A DNA stretch of 64,000 bases from Clostridium sp. DSM 17811 (GCF_018861905.1 NZ_JAHLDU010000011.1:1-64000), one strand, 5' to 3'; counted from the stretch's first letter, positions 1-9,298 are shown. Translations and numbers: made by a program. Notes: generated by a model not told the origin, from the sequence alone.

Positions 1-1
1 A

Positions 2-676
2 CATAATTTATTTGTTATAGAAGATGCAACAGAAGCACTAGGATCTACTTGTGATGGCAAAATGGCCGGAACTATAGGTGATATAGGATGTTTTAGTTTT
101 AATGGAAATAAGCTTATAACTACTGGAGCAGGTGGAATGCTTGTAACTAACAATTTAGAATATGGTGAAAGAGCAAAATTTTTATCTACTCAAGCAAAAG
201 TGGTTACTGACAATAAATCGTTTTACCATTCAGAAATAGGATACAATATGAGAATGCCAAATCTTTTAGCTGCATTTGGAGTAGCTCAACTTGAGAATAT
301 TAAAGAATATTTAAAAACTAAAAGAGAAAATGCATTGTATTATAACGAGCTTCTGGGTAAGATTAAAGGAATTACATTGCCAGTTGAAAGAAAAAATGTA
401 GAAAACTGTTACTGGTTATATTCAATCCTAGTTGAAGATGAATATGGTATAACTCGTGATGAACTTATACAAAAATTAAATGTAGGGAAAATAGAGGCAA
501 GACCTTTCTTTATGCCTATCCATGATATGCCTCCATATAAGGGGAGTAAACATGGGGATTTAACTGTTACAAATGAACTTTACGCACGAGGAATAAATCT
601 TCCAAGTTCAGTGGGGCTTACAAAAGAAGATATTAGCAAGGTATGTGAAACAATAAAAAATAGTAGATTAAATTAG
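2..676 (+). CDS. DegT/DnrJ/EryC1/StrS-family aminotransferase, 5' partial
   Basis: The reading frame is open from the left edge, so the N-terminus is missing. The visible 224 residues are the second half of a PLP-dependent sugar aminotransferase: an EDATEALGS segment (the Asp that contacts the PLP pyridine nitrogen) is followed by FSFNGNKLITTGAGG, whose Lys would form the Schiff base, and a C-terminal domain with the family-typical RPFFMPIHDMPPY. Such enzymes aminate nucleotide-linked keto-sugars for surface glycans, flagellin glycosylation or legionaminic-type sugars. The NGNK variant resembles the LegC-like subgroup, but that is an inference. The neighbouring sugar genes, if any, lie outside the window. 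A terminator follows at once. Confidence 0.9.
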   Translation, partial: HNLFVIEDATEALGSTCDGKMAGTIGDIGCFSFNGNKLITTGAGGMLVTNNLEYGERAKFLSTQAKVVTDNKSFYHSEIGYNMRMPNLLAAFGVAQLENIKEYLKTKRENALYYNELLGKIKGITLPVERKNVENCYWLYSILVEDEYGITRDELIQKLNVGKIEARPFFMPIHDMPPYKGSKHGDLTVTNELYARGINLPSSVGLTKEDISKVCETIKNSRLN

Positions 677-690
677 GGTTTAGAAAATAA

Positions 691-740
691 GAGAGCAACA
701 ACGTTATGGATAATAAATTCATGGTGTTGTTGCTTTCTTT
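691..740 (+). terminator. Rho-independent terminator after the aminotransferase
   Basis: Arms 691-702 and 726-737 pair over 12 bases (AGCAACAAC with GTTGTTGCT plus flanks, one G-U) around a loop of about 23 bases, ending in a T-rich run. Confidence 0.75.
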
Positions 741-764
741 ATTTATGTATGGTTTAAATAGTAT

Positions 765-793
765 TTGTAATAAAAATGAATATTTACTATAAT
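765..793 (+). promoter_or_regulatory. Sigma-A type promoter
   Basis: TTGTAA (765-770) and TATAAT (788-793) are separated by 17 bases. It lies about 300 bases upstream of the chemoreceptor, so it would give a long leader. The rest of 794-1090 shows no ORF with a ribosome site. Confidence 0.5.
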
Positions 794-887
794 AATGCAA
801 AAAAATAAATAAGACATGTAAACATAACATAAATCAGCAAAATATGTATAAACATAATATAAGATGTAGGTAAAGCTAATATATATG

Positions 888-914
888 TAAAGAATATGGC
901 AAATTAACCGATAT
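888..914 (+). promoter_or_regulatory. Probable sigma-28 (SigD) promoter for the chemoreceptor
   Basis: TAAA (888-891), 15 bases, then ACCGATAT (907-914) match the motility sigma factor consensus TAAA-N15-GCCGATAT at all but one position. It sits about 180 bases before the chemoreceptor start, which fits sigma-28 control of chemotaxis genes. Confidence 0.6.
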
Positions 915-1090
915 TAAAGTGTGGAATTATACTTAATAGCTTTATTAGTTATGATAATTAAAAATCTTATATTATAAAACATAATGTATTTTTTACAGGT
1001 GTTATACATGAAGGGAGTGGCAGATGGAAGATGGCATCGAATAGAAACATAAGATGAAAATTATTATGAATAGAGAAGAGGAGTGTTAAA

Positions 1091-2806
1091 ATGAATTTTT
1101 TTGTTAATCTAAGCGTAAAGAAAAAAATTGTGTCAGTGTTTTCAGTTGTTTGTATTTTTATAATTTTAATTGGAGTAGAGGGCATAATAAGTTCAGATAA
1201 AATAAACGATGGTTCTATGTCTATATATAGCAATAATCTACAAGCAATAAAAGATTTGGAAGAAACTAAAGGAAATGTAAATAGTATTAGAGCAGAAATG
1301 CTTAGAATTGTTTTTGAAAGAGATAAATCAAAATTAGATGAAGAAACAAATAATATAAATGATTTAACAAATGAAGATGTGATATTTGAAAAGGATTACC
1401 TAAGTACTCCTTTTACATCAACAGAAGAGGAAAAAGCTTATGGTGATTATAAAAGTGACTTGACAAAATATAGAGAGGGAAGGACTACGGTAATTAATCT
1501 CGCAAAAGCTAATAACTATTTGGAGGCAACGAATGTTAATATAAAGCTTGATATAATAAGAATTTCAATGTCTAACAATTTAGGAAAGTGTATTGAAATA
1601 AATGTTAAAGCTGCTGAGAAAGCGAACTTAGATAATATAACTCAATTTAGCAAAGCTAGAAATACAATTATAATTTTTACGACTATAGCATTTTTGATTA
1701 TAATTTCTATGGCTTATTTATTAAGTAAAAATATAGTAAATCCATTAAAGAAAATAAAAGATTTAGCAGGAAGATTATCTAGTTATGATTTTTCTGGAAT
1801 AATGACGATCACAAGGAAAGATGAATTTGGACAAACTGGGATTGCATTAAACGCTGCTCAGGAAAATATTAAAGAATTGATAAAAGAAATAATGAATAAT
1901 TCCTCGGATATGAGCGCCTCATCTCAAGAACTCTCAGCCACAGTTGAAGAAATAACAGCTAAAATAGAAATTGTAGACAATTCAACAGTGGAGATAAATA
2001 AGTCGGTTCAAGAATCAAGCGCTACATCAGAGGAAATAACTGCCTCTGTTGAAGAGGTTAATTCAAGTATGGAAGCACTATCTTCAAAGGCTATGGAAGG
2101 TAGTAGTAATGCGTCGCAAATTAAAGAAAAAGCAAAAGTGGTTAGGAGAGAGGCTAATAAAGCGCTTGAAGACAGTAAGAGTATCTATGAAGCAAAGGAA
2201 AAAGAAATATTAATAGCTATAGAAGATGGAAAAGTTGTAAATGAAATAAAGGTTATGGCGGATGGAATTGCGGCCATCGCATCACAAACTAATTTACTAG
2301 CATTAAACGCGGCTATCGAAGCAGCAAGAGCAGGAGAACAAGGAAAAGGATTTGCGGTAGTTGCAGATGAAGTAAGAAAACTTGCAGAGCAATCAGCTGA
2401 AACTGTAAATACAATTCAAGGGACTATAGTAAAAGTTCAAGATGCATTTAAACATTTATCTAAAAATAGTAATGATATACTTAAATTTATTATAGAAGAT
2501 ATTACACCAGTATTAGAACAATATGCAGAGGCTGGAAAACAATATGGTGAAGATGGGGAATTTGTAAGTTCAATGTCAGAGGAAATAGCAGCTATGTCAG
2601 AAGAAGTGGAAGCCTCGATAAATGAAGTTAGTTCGGCAGCTCAAGTTTTGGCACAGAGTTCGCAAATTTCTGCAGAAAATACAGGAAATATTCAAATTAG
2701 TATTGATGAAACTTCAAAAGCTATGGAGCAAGTATCGCAAACATCGCAAATGCAAGCAGAACTTGCACAAAAGCTCAATGAGATGGTACAGAAGTTTAAG
2801 ATTTAG
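1091..2806 (+). CDS. Methyl-accepting chemotaxis protein
   Basis: A 571-residue transmembrane chemoreceptor. A short cytoplasmic N-terminus leads into TM1 (about 13-33), a helical extracellular sensor of about 160 residues of the four-helix-bundle type, TM2 (about 198-217), a HAMP domain, and a long cytoplasmic coiled coil. The hairpin tip has the near-invariant [16 protein letters not shown]-type motif followed by [16 protein letters not shown], which contacts CheA and CheW. Glu/Gln-rich ETSKAMEQ and SSATSEE-type stretches look like methylation sites. The ligand cannot be read from sequence. The start is supported by GAGGAG at 1077-1082. No other motility gene is adjacent; the upstream sigma-28-like site suggests co-expression with the flagellar regulon. 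Confidence 0.95.
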   Translation: MNFFVNLSVKKKIVSVFSVVCIFIILIGVEGIISSDKINDGSMSIYSNNLQAIKDLEETKGNVNSIRAEMLRIVFERDKSKLDEETNNINDLTNEDVIFEKDYLSTPFTSTEEEKAYGDYKSDLTKYREGRTTVINLAKANNYLEATNVNIKLDIIRISMSNNLGKCIEINVKAAEKANLDNITQFSKARNTIIIFTTIAFLIIISMAYLLSKNIVNPLKKIKDLAGRLSSYDFSGIMTITRKDEFGQTGIALNAAQENIKELIKEIMNNSSDMSASSQELSATVEEITAKIEIVDNSTVEINKSVQESSATSEEITASVEEVNSSMEALSSKAMEGSSNASQIKEKAKVVRREANKALEDSKSIYEAKEKEILIAIEDGKVVNEIKVMADGIAAIASQTNLLALNAAIEAARAGEQGKGFAVVADEVRKLAEQSAETVNTIQGTIVKVQDAFKHLSKNSNDILKFIIEDITPVLEQYAEAGKQYGEDGEFVSSMSEEIAAMSEEVEASINEVSSAAQVLAQSSQISAENTGNIQISIDETSKAMEQVSQTSQMQAELAQKLNEMVQKFKI

Positions 2807-2850
2807 AGTACGATTTATTATATAACTTAAAGCATAAGTATCTACAATAC

Positions 2851-2897
2851 AAAAGCACCAGGTATGATCTAATTTCATACATGGTGCTTTTGTTGTT
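2851..2897 (+). terminator. Terminator after the chemoreceptor
   Basis: AAAAGCACCA with a short extension (2851-2866) pairs with 2876-2891 ending in TGGTGCTTTT, followed by TGTTGTTT. Confidence 0.8.
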
Positions 2898-2970
2898 TCA
2901 AAATTGAGAATCACAATAAATACATTTCAAGTTTTTATTGTGATCTTCTTTATAAAAAAAAATTTTTATA

Positions 2971-3055
2971 AACCGTTTATTGACTTAATTAAGGCAAGGT
3001 GTAATAATGAAAGTAACGTTTACAATAGGCGGGGTAACATAAGTAAACGGTATAA
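2971..3055 (+). promoter_or_regulatory. nifJ promoter with a spaced inverted repeat
   Basis: TTGACT (2980-2985), 16 bases, TAATAA (3002-3007) form a sigma-A type promoter. ACCGTTTA at 2972-2979, touching the -35, recurs in inverted form as TAAACGGT at 3046-3053. The arrangement could be a redox- or carbon-responsive operator pair; the regulator is unknown. Confidence 0.45.
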
Positions 3056-3125
3056 TAAAATATTATAGTTTATTAAAGGCTATATAAAATAACCATATAT
3101 AAATACACCAAGGGGGGAATTATAT

Positions 3126-6100
3126 ATGACAAAAGTTATGAAAACTATGGATGGAAATGAAGCTTGTGCTTATGTATCATATGCTTTTACAGAGGTAGCA
3201 ACAATTTACCCAATAACACCATCTTCACCAATGGCTGAGCATGTAGACGAATGGTCGGCTTATGGAAAGAAAAACCTTTTTGGTCAAACAGTAAAACTCG
3301 TAGAGATGGAATCAGAAGCGGGGGCTATAGGCGCAGTTCATGGGTCTCTTGAAGCAGGAGCTTTAACTACATCGTATACGGCATCACAAGGCTTGCTTTT
3401 AATGGTGCCTACAATGTATAGAATTGCAGGGCAATTAAAGCCTGCAGTTTTACATGTTAGTGCTCGTACAGTAGGTACTCACGCACTTTCAATTTTTGGA
3501 GATCATTCAGACGTAATGTCTTGTCGACAAACAGGTTTTGCAATGATGTCTACAGCAAGTGTACAAGAAGTTATGGATTTGTCTGGGGTTGCACATTTAA
3601 GTGCAATTAAAGGACGTGTACCATTTTTACACTTTTTTGATGGTTTTAGAACTTCTCATGAAATTCAAAAAATTGAATGCCTTGAATATGATGATTTAGC
3701 TAAACTAATAGATCAAGATGCTCTTAGAGCATTTAGAAAAAATTCTTTAAATCCTGAAAGACCTGTGCAACGTAGCACAGTACAAAATCCGGATATTTTC
3801 TTCCAGGCGAGGGAGTCAAGTAATAGATTTTATGATGCTATTCCTGGTATTGTAGAAAATTATATGAATGATATTAATAAAATTACAAAAAGAAATTACA
3901 AACTATTTAATTACTATGGTGCAAGTGATGCAGACCGTGTAATTATTGCTATGGGTTCTGTATGTGGAGCAATAGAGGAAACAATAGATTATTTAAATGC
4001 AAATGGTCAAAAAGTCGGTCTAGTTAAAGTGCATCTATTCAGACCATTTTCAGTGGAGCATTTGTTAAAGGCAATTCCGCAAACAGTTAAAAACATTGCT
4101 GTTTTAGATAGGACTAAAGAACCAGGGTCAGCAGGTGAACCACTATTTGAAGATGTGTGTACTGCTTACGTAAACAAGGAAGTTCGTCCAAAACTTTATG
4201 GAGGACGTTATGGATTATCATCTAAAGATACAACACCTGCTCAAATAGTTGCGGTATATGAAAATCTTAAACAAAGTACACCTAAAGATCACTTCACTGT
4301 TGGTATTAATGATGATGTAACACATCATTCAATCCACGTAGGTGAAGAGCTTGATGTGTTATCAAAAGGAACAATTAGTTGTAAGTTTTGGGGACTTGGT
4401 TCAGACGGTACAGTGGGAGCAAACAAAAACTCAATAAAGATTATTGGTGATCATACAGATATGTTTGTTCAGGCTTATTTCGTTTTTGATACAAAAAAAT
4501 CTGGCGGCGTAACACAATCGCACTTACGTTTTGGAAAAGAGCCTATACGATCAAGTTATCTTGTAAAAGGAGCAGATTTTATTGCATGTCATAATTTTTC
4601 ATATTTAGAGAAGTATGATATAATTTCTGATTTAAAATATGGAAAAACATTTTTATTGAATTGTTGCTGGAAGGGTGAAGAATTAGAAAAATATCTTCCA
4701 AGTAAAGTAAAACAGTATATTGCTAAAAATAACATAGAGTTTTATACAATTGATGCTTCGCGCATTGCTAAAGAGCTCGGTTTAGGTAGACGTTCCAACA
4801 CTGTGCTTCAAGCTGCTTTCTTCAAATTAGCTAATATCATACCAATAGATGAAGCAGTAGAGTATATGAAGAAATCTATATACAAAAGTTATAGTAAAAA
4901 AGGTGATATTATTCTTAATATGAACTATAGGGCAGTAGACAAAGGTATTGAAGGCTTAGTAAAAGTAGAAGTTCCAAGTGTCTGGGTTAATGAGGTCGAG
5001 GAAGATTCAGCAGAAGCTATAGATGTTCCTGATTTTATTAAAAATATTCTTATACCTGTTAATGCTCAAAAGGGAGATAGTATTCCAGTAAGTGCTTTTA
5101 TAGGAATGGAGGATGGTACGGCACCACTAGGTACATCAGCTTTTGAGAAAAGAGGCATAGCAACAGAGGTTCCATCATGGAATGTAGATAATTGTATTCA
5201 ATGTAATCAATGTTCATTTGTGTGTCCACATGCTGCAATAAGACCATTTTTGGTAAGTAGTGATGAAGTAGAAAATGCACCAAATGGATTTAAATTAAAG
5301 GGAGCTAGTGGAAAAGGCCTTGAAGGTTATAAATATAGAATCCAAGTTGACACATTAGATTGTACAGGTTGTGGAATTTGTTATAATGTTTGCCCAGCTA
5401 AAGAAAAAGCTCTTACAATGAAACCTATCGAGGCTGAGCAAAAGGAGATGGATAACTGGTATTATGCATTATCATTATCTAAGAAAGAAAACTGTGGTGA
5501 CATTGATACTGTAAAAGGAAGCCAGTTTATGCAGCCATTACTTGAGTTTTCTGGGGCTTGTGCCGGATGCGGAGAAACCCCTTATGCTAAGGTAATAACA
5601 CAATTGTATGGAGATAGGATGTATCTTGCTAGTGCAACGGGTTGTTGTCAGGCTTGGGGTGCGGCATCACCATGCGTGCCATATACAACAAACTCAGAAG
5701 GTCACGGACCAGCTTGGTCTAACTCATTATTTGAAAACAATGCAGAATTTAGTCTTGGTATGTGCTTAGCGGTGAACCAACAAAGGGAGTTATTAAAGTT
5801 AAAGGTAGAGAAAATTATTAATTTAACAAATGATTTAAATGTGAAGTTTTCACTTAAGGATTGGATTGACAATTATAGTAATGGCAAAACATCAAAAGTT
5901 ATAAGTAAGAAGGCAATTGAAGTATTAGAAAAAGCAAACTTAAGTAAAGACCTTAGGGAACTAGCAAATGAAATACTTAGCAATAAAGAACACCTTGCTA
6001 AAAAGTCAATGTGGATGTATGGAGGAGATGGGTGGGCATATGATATTGGATTTGGTGGTCTAGATCATGTTTTATCAAGGGGGGAGGACGTAAATATAAT

Positions 6101-6650
6101 TGTATTTGATACAGAAGTTTATTCAAATACTGGTGGTCAATCATCTAAAGCAACCCCAATAGGTGCTGTTGCTCAATTTGCAGCATCAGGTAAAAAGTTT
6201 AATAAGAAAGATTTAGGTATGATGGCAATGAGTTACGGTAATGTTTACGTAGCACAAGTAGCCATGGGAGGAAGTCAAAGTCAATTTCTTAAAGCAGTTG
6301 TGGAGGCTGAAAGTTATCCTGGTTCATCACTTATTATTGCTTATGCTCCATGTATAAGTCATGGCTTAAAAGGAGGTATGAGTACTACTCAGGCAAATAC
6401 CAAACGTGCTGTTGAAGTAGGATATTGGCACCTTTATAGGTGCAATCCAGCTCTTGAGAAGGAAGGAAAGAATCCATTTATTTTAGATTCAAAGGAACCA
6501 AAAGGAAGTTTTCGTGAGTTTTTACTTGGGGAAGTACGGTATTCATCATTACTAAGAACTTTCCCTGAAGATGCTGAGGAGTTATTCGAAGCTGCAGAAG
6601 AAGCTGCTAATAAAAGATATCAGAATTATAGAAGACTTGCAAATAACTAA
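3126..6650 (+). CDS. nifJ: Pyruvate:ferredoxin (flavodoxin) oxidoreductase
   Basis: A full-length 1174-residue single-chain enzyme that oxidatively decarboxylates pyruvate to acetyl-CoA and CO2 with reduction of ferredoxin, the central step of clostridial fermentation and the electron source for hydrogenase. The pyrimidine-binding domain is N-terminal (YPITPSSPMAE near residue 28). Two ferredoxin-type 4Fe-4S motifs are present, C690/C693/C696/C700 and C746/C749/C752/C756, and the third cluster's CAGCGE (C812, C815) precedes the thiamine diphosphate site (GDGW around 967 and a NTGGQ near 996). RBS AAGGGGGGAA sits just before the ATG. It is monocistronic, with its own promoter and a strong downstream terminator. 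Confidence 0.98.
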   Translation: MTKVMKTMDGNEACAYVSYAFTEVATIYPITPSSPMAEHVDEWSAYGKKNLFGQTVKLVEMESEAGAIGAVHGSLEAGALTTSYTASQGLLLMVPTMYRIAGQLKPAVLHVSARTVGTHALSIFGDHSDVMSCRQTGFAMMSTASVQEVMDLSGVAHLSAIKGRVPFLHFFDGFRTSHEIQKIECLEYDDLAKLIDQDALRAFRKNSLNPERPVQRSTVQNPDIFFQARESSNRFYDAIPGIVENYMNDINKITKRNYKLFNYYGASDADRVIIAMGSVCGAIEETIDYLNANGQKVGLVKVHLFRPFSVEHLLKAIPQTVKNIAVLDRTKEPGSAGEPLFEDVCTAYVNKEVRPKLYGGRYGLSSKDTTPAQIVAVYENLKQSTPKDHFTVGINDDVTHHSIHVGEELDVLSKGTISCKFWGLGSDGTVGANKNSIKIIGDHTDMFVQAYFVFDTKKSGGVTQSHLRFGKEPIRSSYLVKGADFIACHNFSYLEKYDIISDLKYGKTFLLNCCWKGEELEKYLPSKVKQYIAKNNIEFYTIDASRIAKELGLGRRSNTVLQAAFFKLANIIPIDEAVEYMKKSIYKSYSKKGDIILNMNYRAVDKGIEGLVKVEVPSVWVNEVEEDSAEAIDVPDFIKNILIPVNAQKGDSIPVSAFIGMEDGTAPLGTSAFEKRGIATEVPSWNVDNCIQCNQCSFVCPHAAIRPFLVSSDEVENAPNGFKLKGASGKGLEGYKYRIQVDTLDCTGCGICYNVCPAKEKALTMKPIEAEQKEMDNWYYALSLSKKENCGDIDTVKGSQFMQPLLEFSGACAGCGETPYAKVITQLYGDRMYLASATGCCQAWGAASPCVPYTTNSEGHGPAWSNSLFENNAEFSLGMCLAVNQQRELLKLKVEKIINLTNDLNVKFSLKDWIDNYSNGKTSKVISKKAIEVLEKANLSKDLRELANEILSNKEHLAKKSMWMYGGDGWAYDIGFGGLDHVLSRGEDVNIIVFDTEVYSNTGGQSSKATPIGAVAQFAASGKKFNKKDLGMMAMSYGNVYVAQVAMGGSQSQFLKAVVEAESYPGSSLIIAYAPCISHGLKGGMSTTQANTKRAVEVGYWHLYRCNPALEKEGKNPFILDSKEPKGSFREFLLGEVRYSSLLRTFPEDAEELFEAAEEAANKRYQNYRRLANN

Positions 6651-6690
6651 TGTATTTAAAGCGTCAGGTAAAACAGTGCATGAATAATAA

Positions 6691-6733
6691 AAATAAACCT
6701 TACTCATTTTTTATGAGCAAGGTTTATTTTTGT
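6691..6733. terminator. Bidirectional terminator between nifJ and the symporter remnant
   Basis: AAATAAACCTT-ACTCAT (6691-6707) pairs with ATGAGC-AAGGTTTATTT (6713-6729); A- and T-runs flank it on both strands. Confidence 0.8.
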
Positions 6734-6747
6734 GAAACCAAATTATA

Positions 6748-7023
6748 TTAACTATTAACTGCAATTTTATTAATTTCTTCTATATATTCATTAGCTTTTA
6801 TAGGGTTATACTGACCTTCCCATTTGGATATAACTACGCAAGCAAGTGAATTACCAACTACATTTACTGCAGTTCGTGCCATATCTAATATACGATCTAT
6901 ACCTGCTATGAACGCTAGACCCTCTACTGGAATACCTACAGAACCTAATGTAGCTAGAAGTACTACAAAAGATACCCCTGGAACACCGGCTATACCTTTT
7001 GAAGTAACCATTAATACAACCAT
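6748..7023 (-). pseudogene. C-terminal remnant of a sodium:dicarboxylate symporter (DAACS/GltP type)
   Basis: The 91 residues match only the last part of a normally 400-plus-residue glutamate/dicarboxylate:cation symporter: GVPGVSFVVLLATLGSVG, then IPVEGLAFIAGIDRILDMAR, and TAVNVVGNSLACVVISKWEG, including the Asp and Asn-type residues of the substrate/sodium core. The preceding NMDGT region and all earlier helices are absent, and an in-frame TAA lies directly upstream of the first ATG. There is no ribosome site. This is the surviving 3' end of a deleted gene; it keeps its terminator. Confidence 0.85.
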
Positions 7024-7104
7024 TTATAGTTTTAAAGCTTTGTCGTTTTTGCCTTAGTGTATATTGTATATTATAAAGATGTACTATGTCTATACAATTA
7101 ATAT

Positions 7105-7377
7105 TTATTTTGGTGTCTTAGGTTTTGCTCCCCAGCATTTGTCACAATTTAGGCAACAATGAGAGGCAAAATTATTACAGTGCCCATTCTTAATTTGATT
7201 AGGTAAGTCTGAAGCTTTTTTTGATTTTTTCATCCATTTGAACATATTTTTTATTTCATTTTTTCCTTGTTTATCTAAAAGTATATTAGAGTCTATGATA
7301 TACCACCCCTTAATATTTTTTAATTTAAGTACTATGCTATACAGTATAATCCTTTTACTTGTAATATGCAGTAACAA
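7105..7377 (-). CDS. Hypothetical small cysteine-rich protein
   Basis: An ORF of up to 90 codons whose interest lies in its C-terminus, GHCNNFASHCCLNCDKCWG, with five cysteines and two histidines in about 17 residues, which suggests metal binding. The longest version begins with TTG and has no clear ribosome site. A shorter version begins at ATG 7245 (46 residues, basic MFKWMKKSKK start) and has only a distant purine stretch, so the start is unresolved. I do not recognise the family. It sits alone between a dead symporter and an anomalous-composition methyltransferase, so it may itself be a remnant. Confidence 0.4.
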   Translation of the reverse strand: MLLHITSKRIILYSIVLKLKNIKGWYIIDSNILLDKQGKNEIKNMFKWMKKSKKASDLPNQIKNGHCNNFASHCCLNCDKCWGAKPKTPK

Positions 7378-7474
7378 TTGATACAGAGGTTAATAAAGGA
7401 ATTTGTAGAAAAATAAAGTAATGAGTAGTATAATACAAATAACCGATTTAATTTAAAACTAAATTTAAAATTAT

Positions 7475-7493
7475 TGTCATATGACAGTATAAT
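7475..7493 (+). promoter_or_regulatory. Perfect 12-bp palindrome abutting a -10 box
   Basis: TGTCATATGACA (7475-7486) is a perfect palindrome lying immediately before TATAAT (7488-7493), where a repressor or a spacer-binding activator would sit. No good -35 is visible. It is 30 bases upstream of the methyltransferase start codon. Confidence 0.45.
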
Positions 7494-7522
7494 AATATAA
7501 AAAAACAATTAGGAGGAACCAT

Positions 7523-9013
7523 ATGATTGAACCTGCTACTTTTCTTGTTGATGATCACGATGTGCCGGCACTTCACAATGTCATTTTACACCTTGCTAGC
7601 ATTGGATACTGCGAAAGGAAAATTTGTGAACGTCTAGGCCTCTCAGATTTAACTGAAGTCATGTGGCGTGCTCTGCCAATTTATCGTGAAGAACAACTGG
7701 TTACGCGTGATGCACTAAATTCAGCTATAGATTTCTTTTTCTTGCAGGGAATAATTTCGCTAGATGAACTTAACCAAATGCTTGATAATAATGAAAGGGA
7801 TGTCCTCATTAAGGTAGGAATCATTTTAGTCCATAATAAAAAATGTTATGCAAGTGCTTCACTATATCCTGTTGGGGATTGTTTAGTTTTTTCGGATCAT
7901 GCTTGGCCACAATTACCACATCCTGGAGTCCTAAATGTACCATATGATCAAGTAATGTACGTTGGCATCGATAGCCGCTGGTTAGCACGAACTACTGTGC
8001 GTAACCCCGTGAGTTCGACTCTCGATCTTTGTACTGGATCTGGTGTTCATGCTCTTTTAGCAAGTTCTAACTCCAAGAGGGTGGTCGCTGTGGATATTAA
8101 TCCTCGTGCCGCTCGGTGTACTTATTTTAACGCCAAAGCATTAGGTTTAACTAACATTGAAGTTGCGGTGGGGGATCTCTTCGAGCCTGTTTATGATGAA
8201 AAATTTGATCTTATTACAGCTAATCCACCATTCGTGCCATCACCAGTAGACACACTTGGGTATCGCGATGGTGGAAACTCAGGTGAAGATATTTTACAAC
8301 GAATTGTAGTTGGGTTACCAAATCATCTAGCTCCTGGTGGGAGTGCACAAATCATTACTGAACTTGGCGAACGTATGGATGAACCGCTTACTAGCAGATT
8401 ACGTGTATGGCTAAATGGTGCAAAGATGGACATTCTAATTCTTCGTCTTAGTGTTAATTCTGCTGCAAGCTATTCAATAGGACATGCTAATGGTGATGAG
8501 GACTACGATACTTTTCTAAATTCGGTTCACGATTGGTCCAGCAATTTAAGAAAGCAGGGTTATACTCAAGTAGTTTCGGTTCTTATTACAATTAAGTGGA
8601 GTGATACTATACTAGGAGAACCTTGGACTCGTGTTGAGGAATTGCAACCACCACATAATAATGCTGGCAAAGAGGTAGAGGCATTATTTATTCAGGAAAG
8701 GCTATCGCGAAAACTAAATTTATATGAGATACTTAAGCAAAGTAAGATGCGTCGTGCGGGGCCAATAGGGCTAACTGAGGCTCGATTGCTTGGAAGTGAA
8801 TTACGAGCGAATTCTCAGGCTAATTTATTAGGAAGTGCGTTACCAATCTTTAAATGGCTTAATAATGTTGAAGAAGAAATCTTAGTTCGTATGGAGAAAC
8901 CACTGACACTTGCTGAAATTATTGTGATTACCCAAGAACTTAACTTCCAGGAGGAAGCTGTAATCTTGGCAATTAGATCACTCATAAGAAATGGATTCAT
9001 TATAATGACTTAG
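7523..9013 (+). CDS. Class I SAM-dependent methyltransferase, PrmC/HemK-like (about 500-residue type)
   Basis: A 496-residue protein with a central Rossmann methyltransferase: the SAM loop LDLCTGSGVHALL (about residue 170) is followed by VVAVDINPRAARCTYFNA and the NPPF signature (ITANPPFVPSP, about 233-242). NPPF marks amide- or base-amino-methylating enzymes such as PrmC and N6-adenine or rRNA guanine methyltransferases. The N-terminal 160 residues and C-terminal 170 residues (winged-helix-like) are extra; the overall plan resembles long actinobacterial-type methyltransferases. The substrate is unknown. Codon use is visibly richer in C and G than the neighbours, which suggests horizontal acquisition. 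A strong RBS, AGGAGG at 7511-7516, supports the start. Confidence 0.75.
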   Translation: MIEPATFLVDDHDVPALHNVILHLASIGYCERKICERLGLSDLTEVMWRALPIYREEQLVTRDALNSAIDFFFLQGIISLDELNQMLDNNERDVLIKVGIILVHNKKCYASASLYPVGDCLVFSDHAWPQLPHPGVLNVPYDQVMYVGIDSRWLARTTVRNPVSSTLDLCTGSGVHALLASSNSKRVVAVDINPRAARCTYFNAKALGLTNIEVAVGDLFEPVYDEKFDLITANPPFVPSPVDTLGYRDGGNSGEDILQRIVVGLPNHLAPGGSAQIITELGERMDEPLTSRLRVWLNGAKMDILILRLSVNSAASYSIGHANGDEDYDTFLNSVHDWSSNLRKQGYTQVVSVLITIKWSDTILGEPWTRVEELQPPHNNAGKEVEALFIQERLSRKLNLYEILKQSKMRRAGPIGLTEARLLGSELRANSQANLLGSALPIFKWLNNVEEEILVRMEKPLTLAEIIVITQELNFQEEAVILAIRSLIRNGFIIMT

Positions 9014-9041
9014 GTCGAAAACAACCTATCAAATAATATAG

Positions 9042-9242
9042 TGTGTTGGCTTGAGTTTAGTGAAATAGATTGTAGAATTGCATGGTGGTAATATATATGC
9101 GCAGAGTAAATTTGGGGAAGGTAGCACATTTACAATAAGACTCCCGGCAGGCAAGGTACTTGATGAAAATATAATATATAGTAATATTGCGAAAAATGGA
9201 AATGAAATTATACGAGTGGAGTTTTCAGACATCTATTCGTAA
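9042..9242 (+). pseudogene. C-terminal remnant of a sensor histidine kinase
   Basis: One frame reads VGLSLVK-stop-IVELHGGNIYAQS and then KFGEGSTFTIRLPAGK, the end of a HATPase_c domain (G1/G2 boxes and the GSTFTI-LP tail), closing at TAA 9240-9242. An in-frame TAG at 9066-9068 replaces what is usually a Gln codon, and everything upstream of the GLSLVK segment is gone, replaced by the methyltransferase gene that ends 29 bases earlier. No response regulator is nearby. It is a dead fragment, and probably marks the edge of an insertion or deletion. Confidence 0.8.
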
Positions 9243-9258
9243 ATTATATTATTAATTA

Positions 9259-9290
9259 AAGGCAGTTAAGATATAAGTCTTAACTGCCTT
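9259..9290 (-). terminator. Terminator of the nucleoside operon
   Basis: A perfect 12-bp stem, AAGGCAGTTAAG (9259-9270) with CTTAACTGCCTT (9279-9290), is followed on the minus strand by TTTAATTAATAAT. Confidence 0.75.
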
Positions 9291-9298
9291 GTATGGAG

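Noticed and set aside
2622-2914. ORFs in other frames at the chemoreceptor 3' end
   Set aside because: They overlap a clear coding region and terminator, with no ribosome sites or family features.
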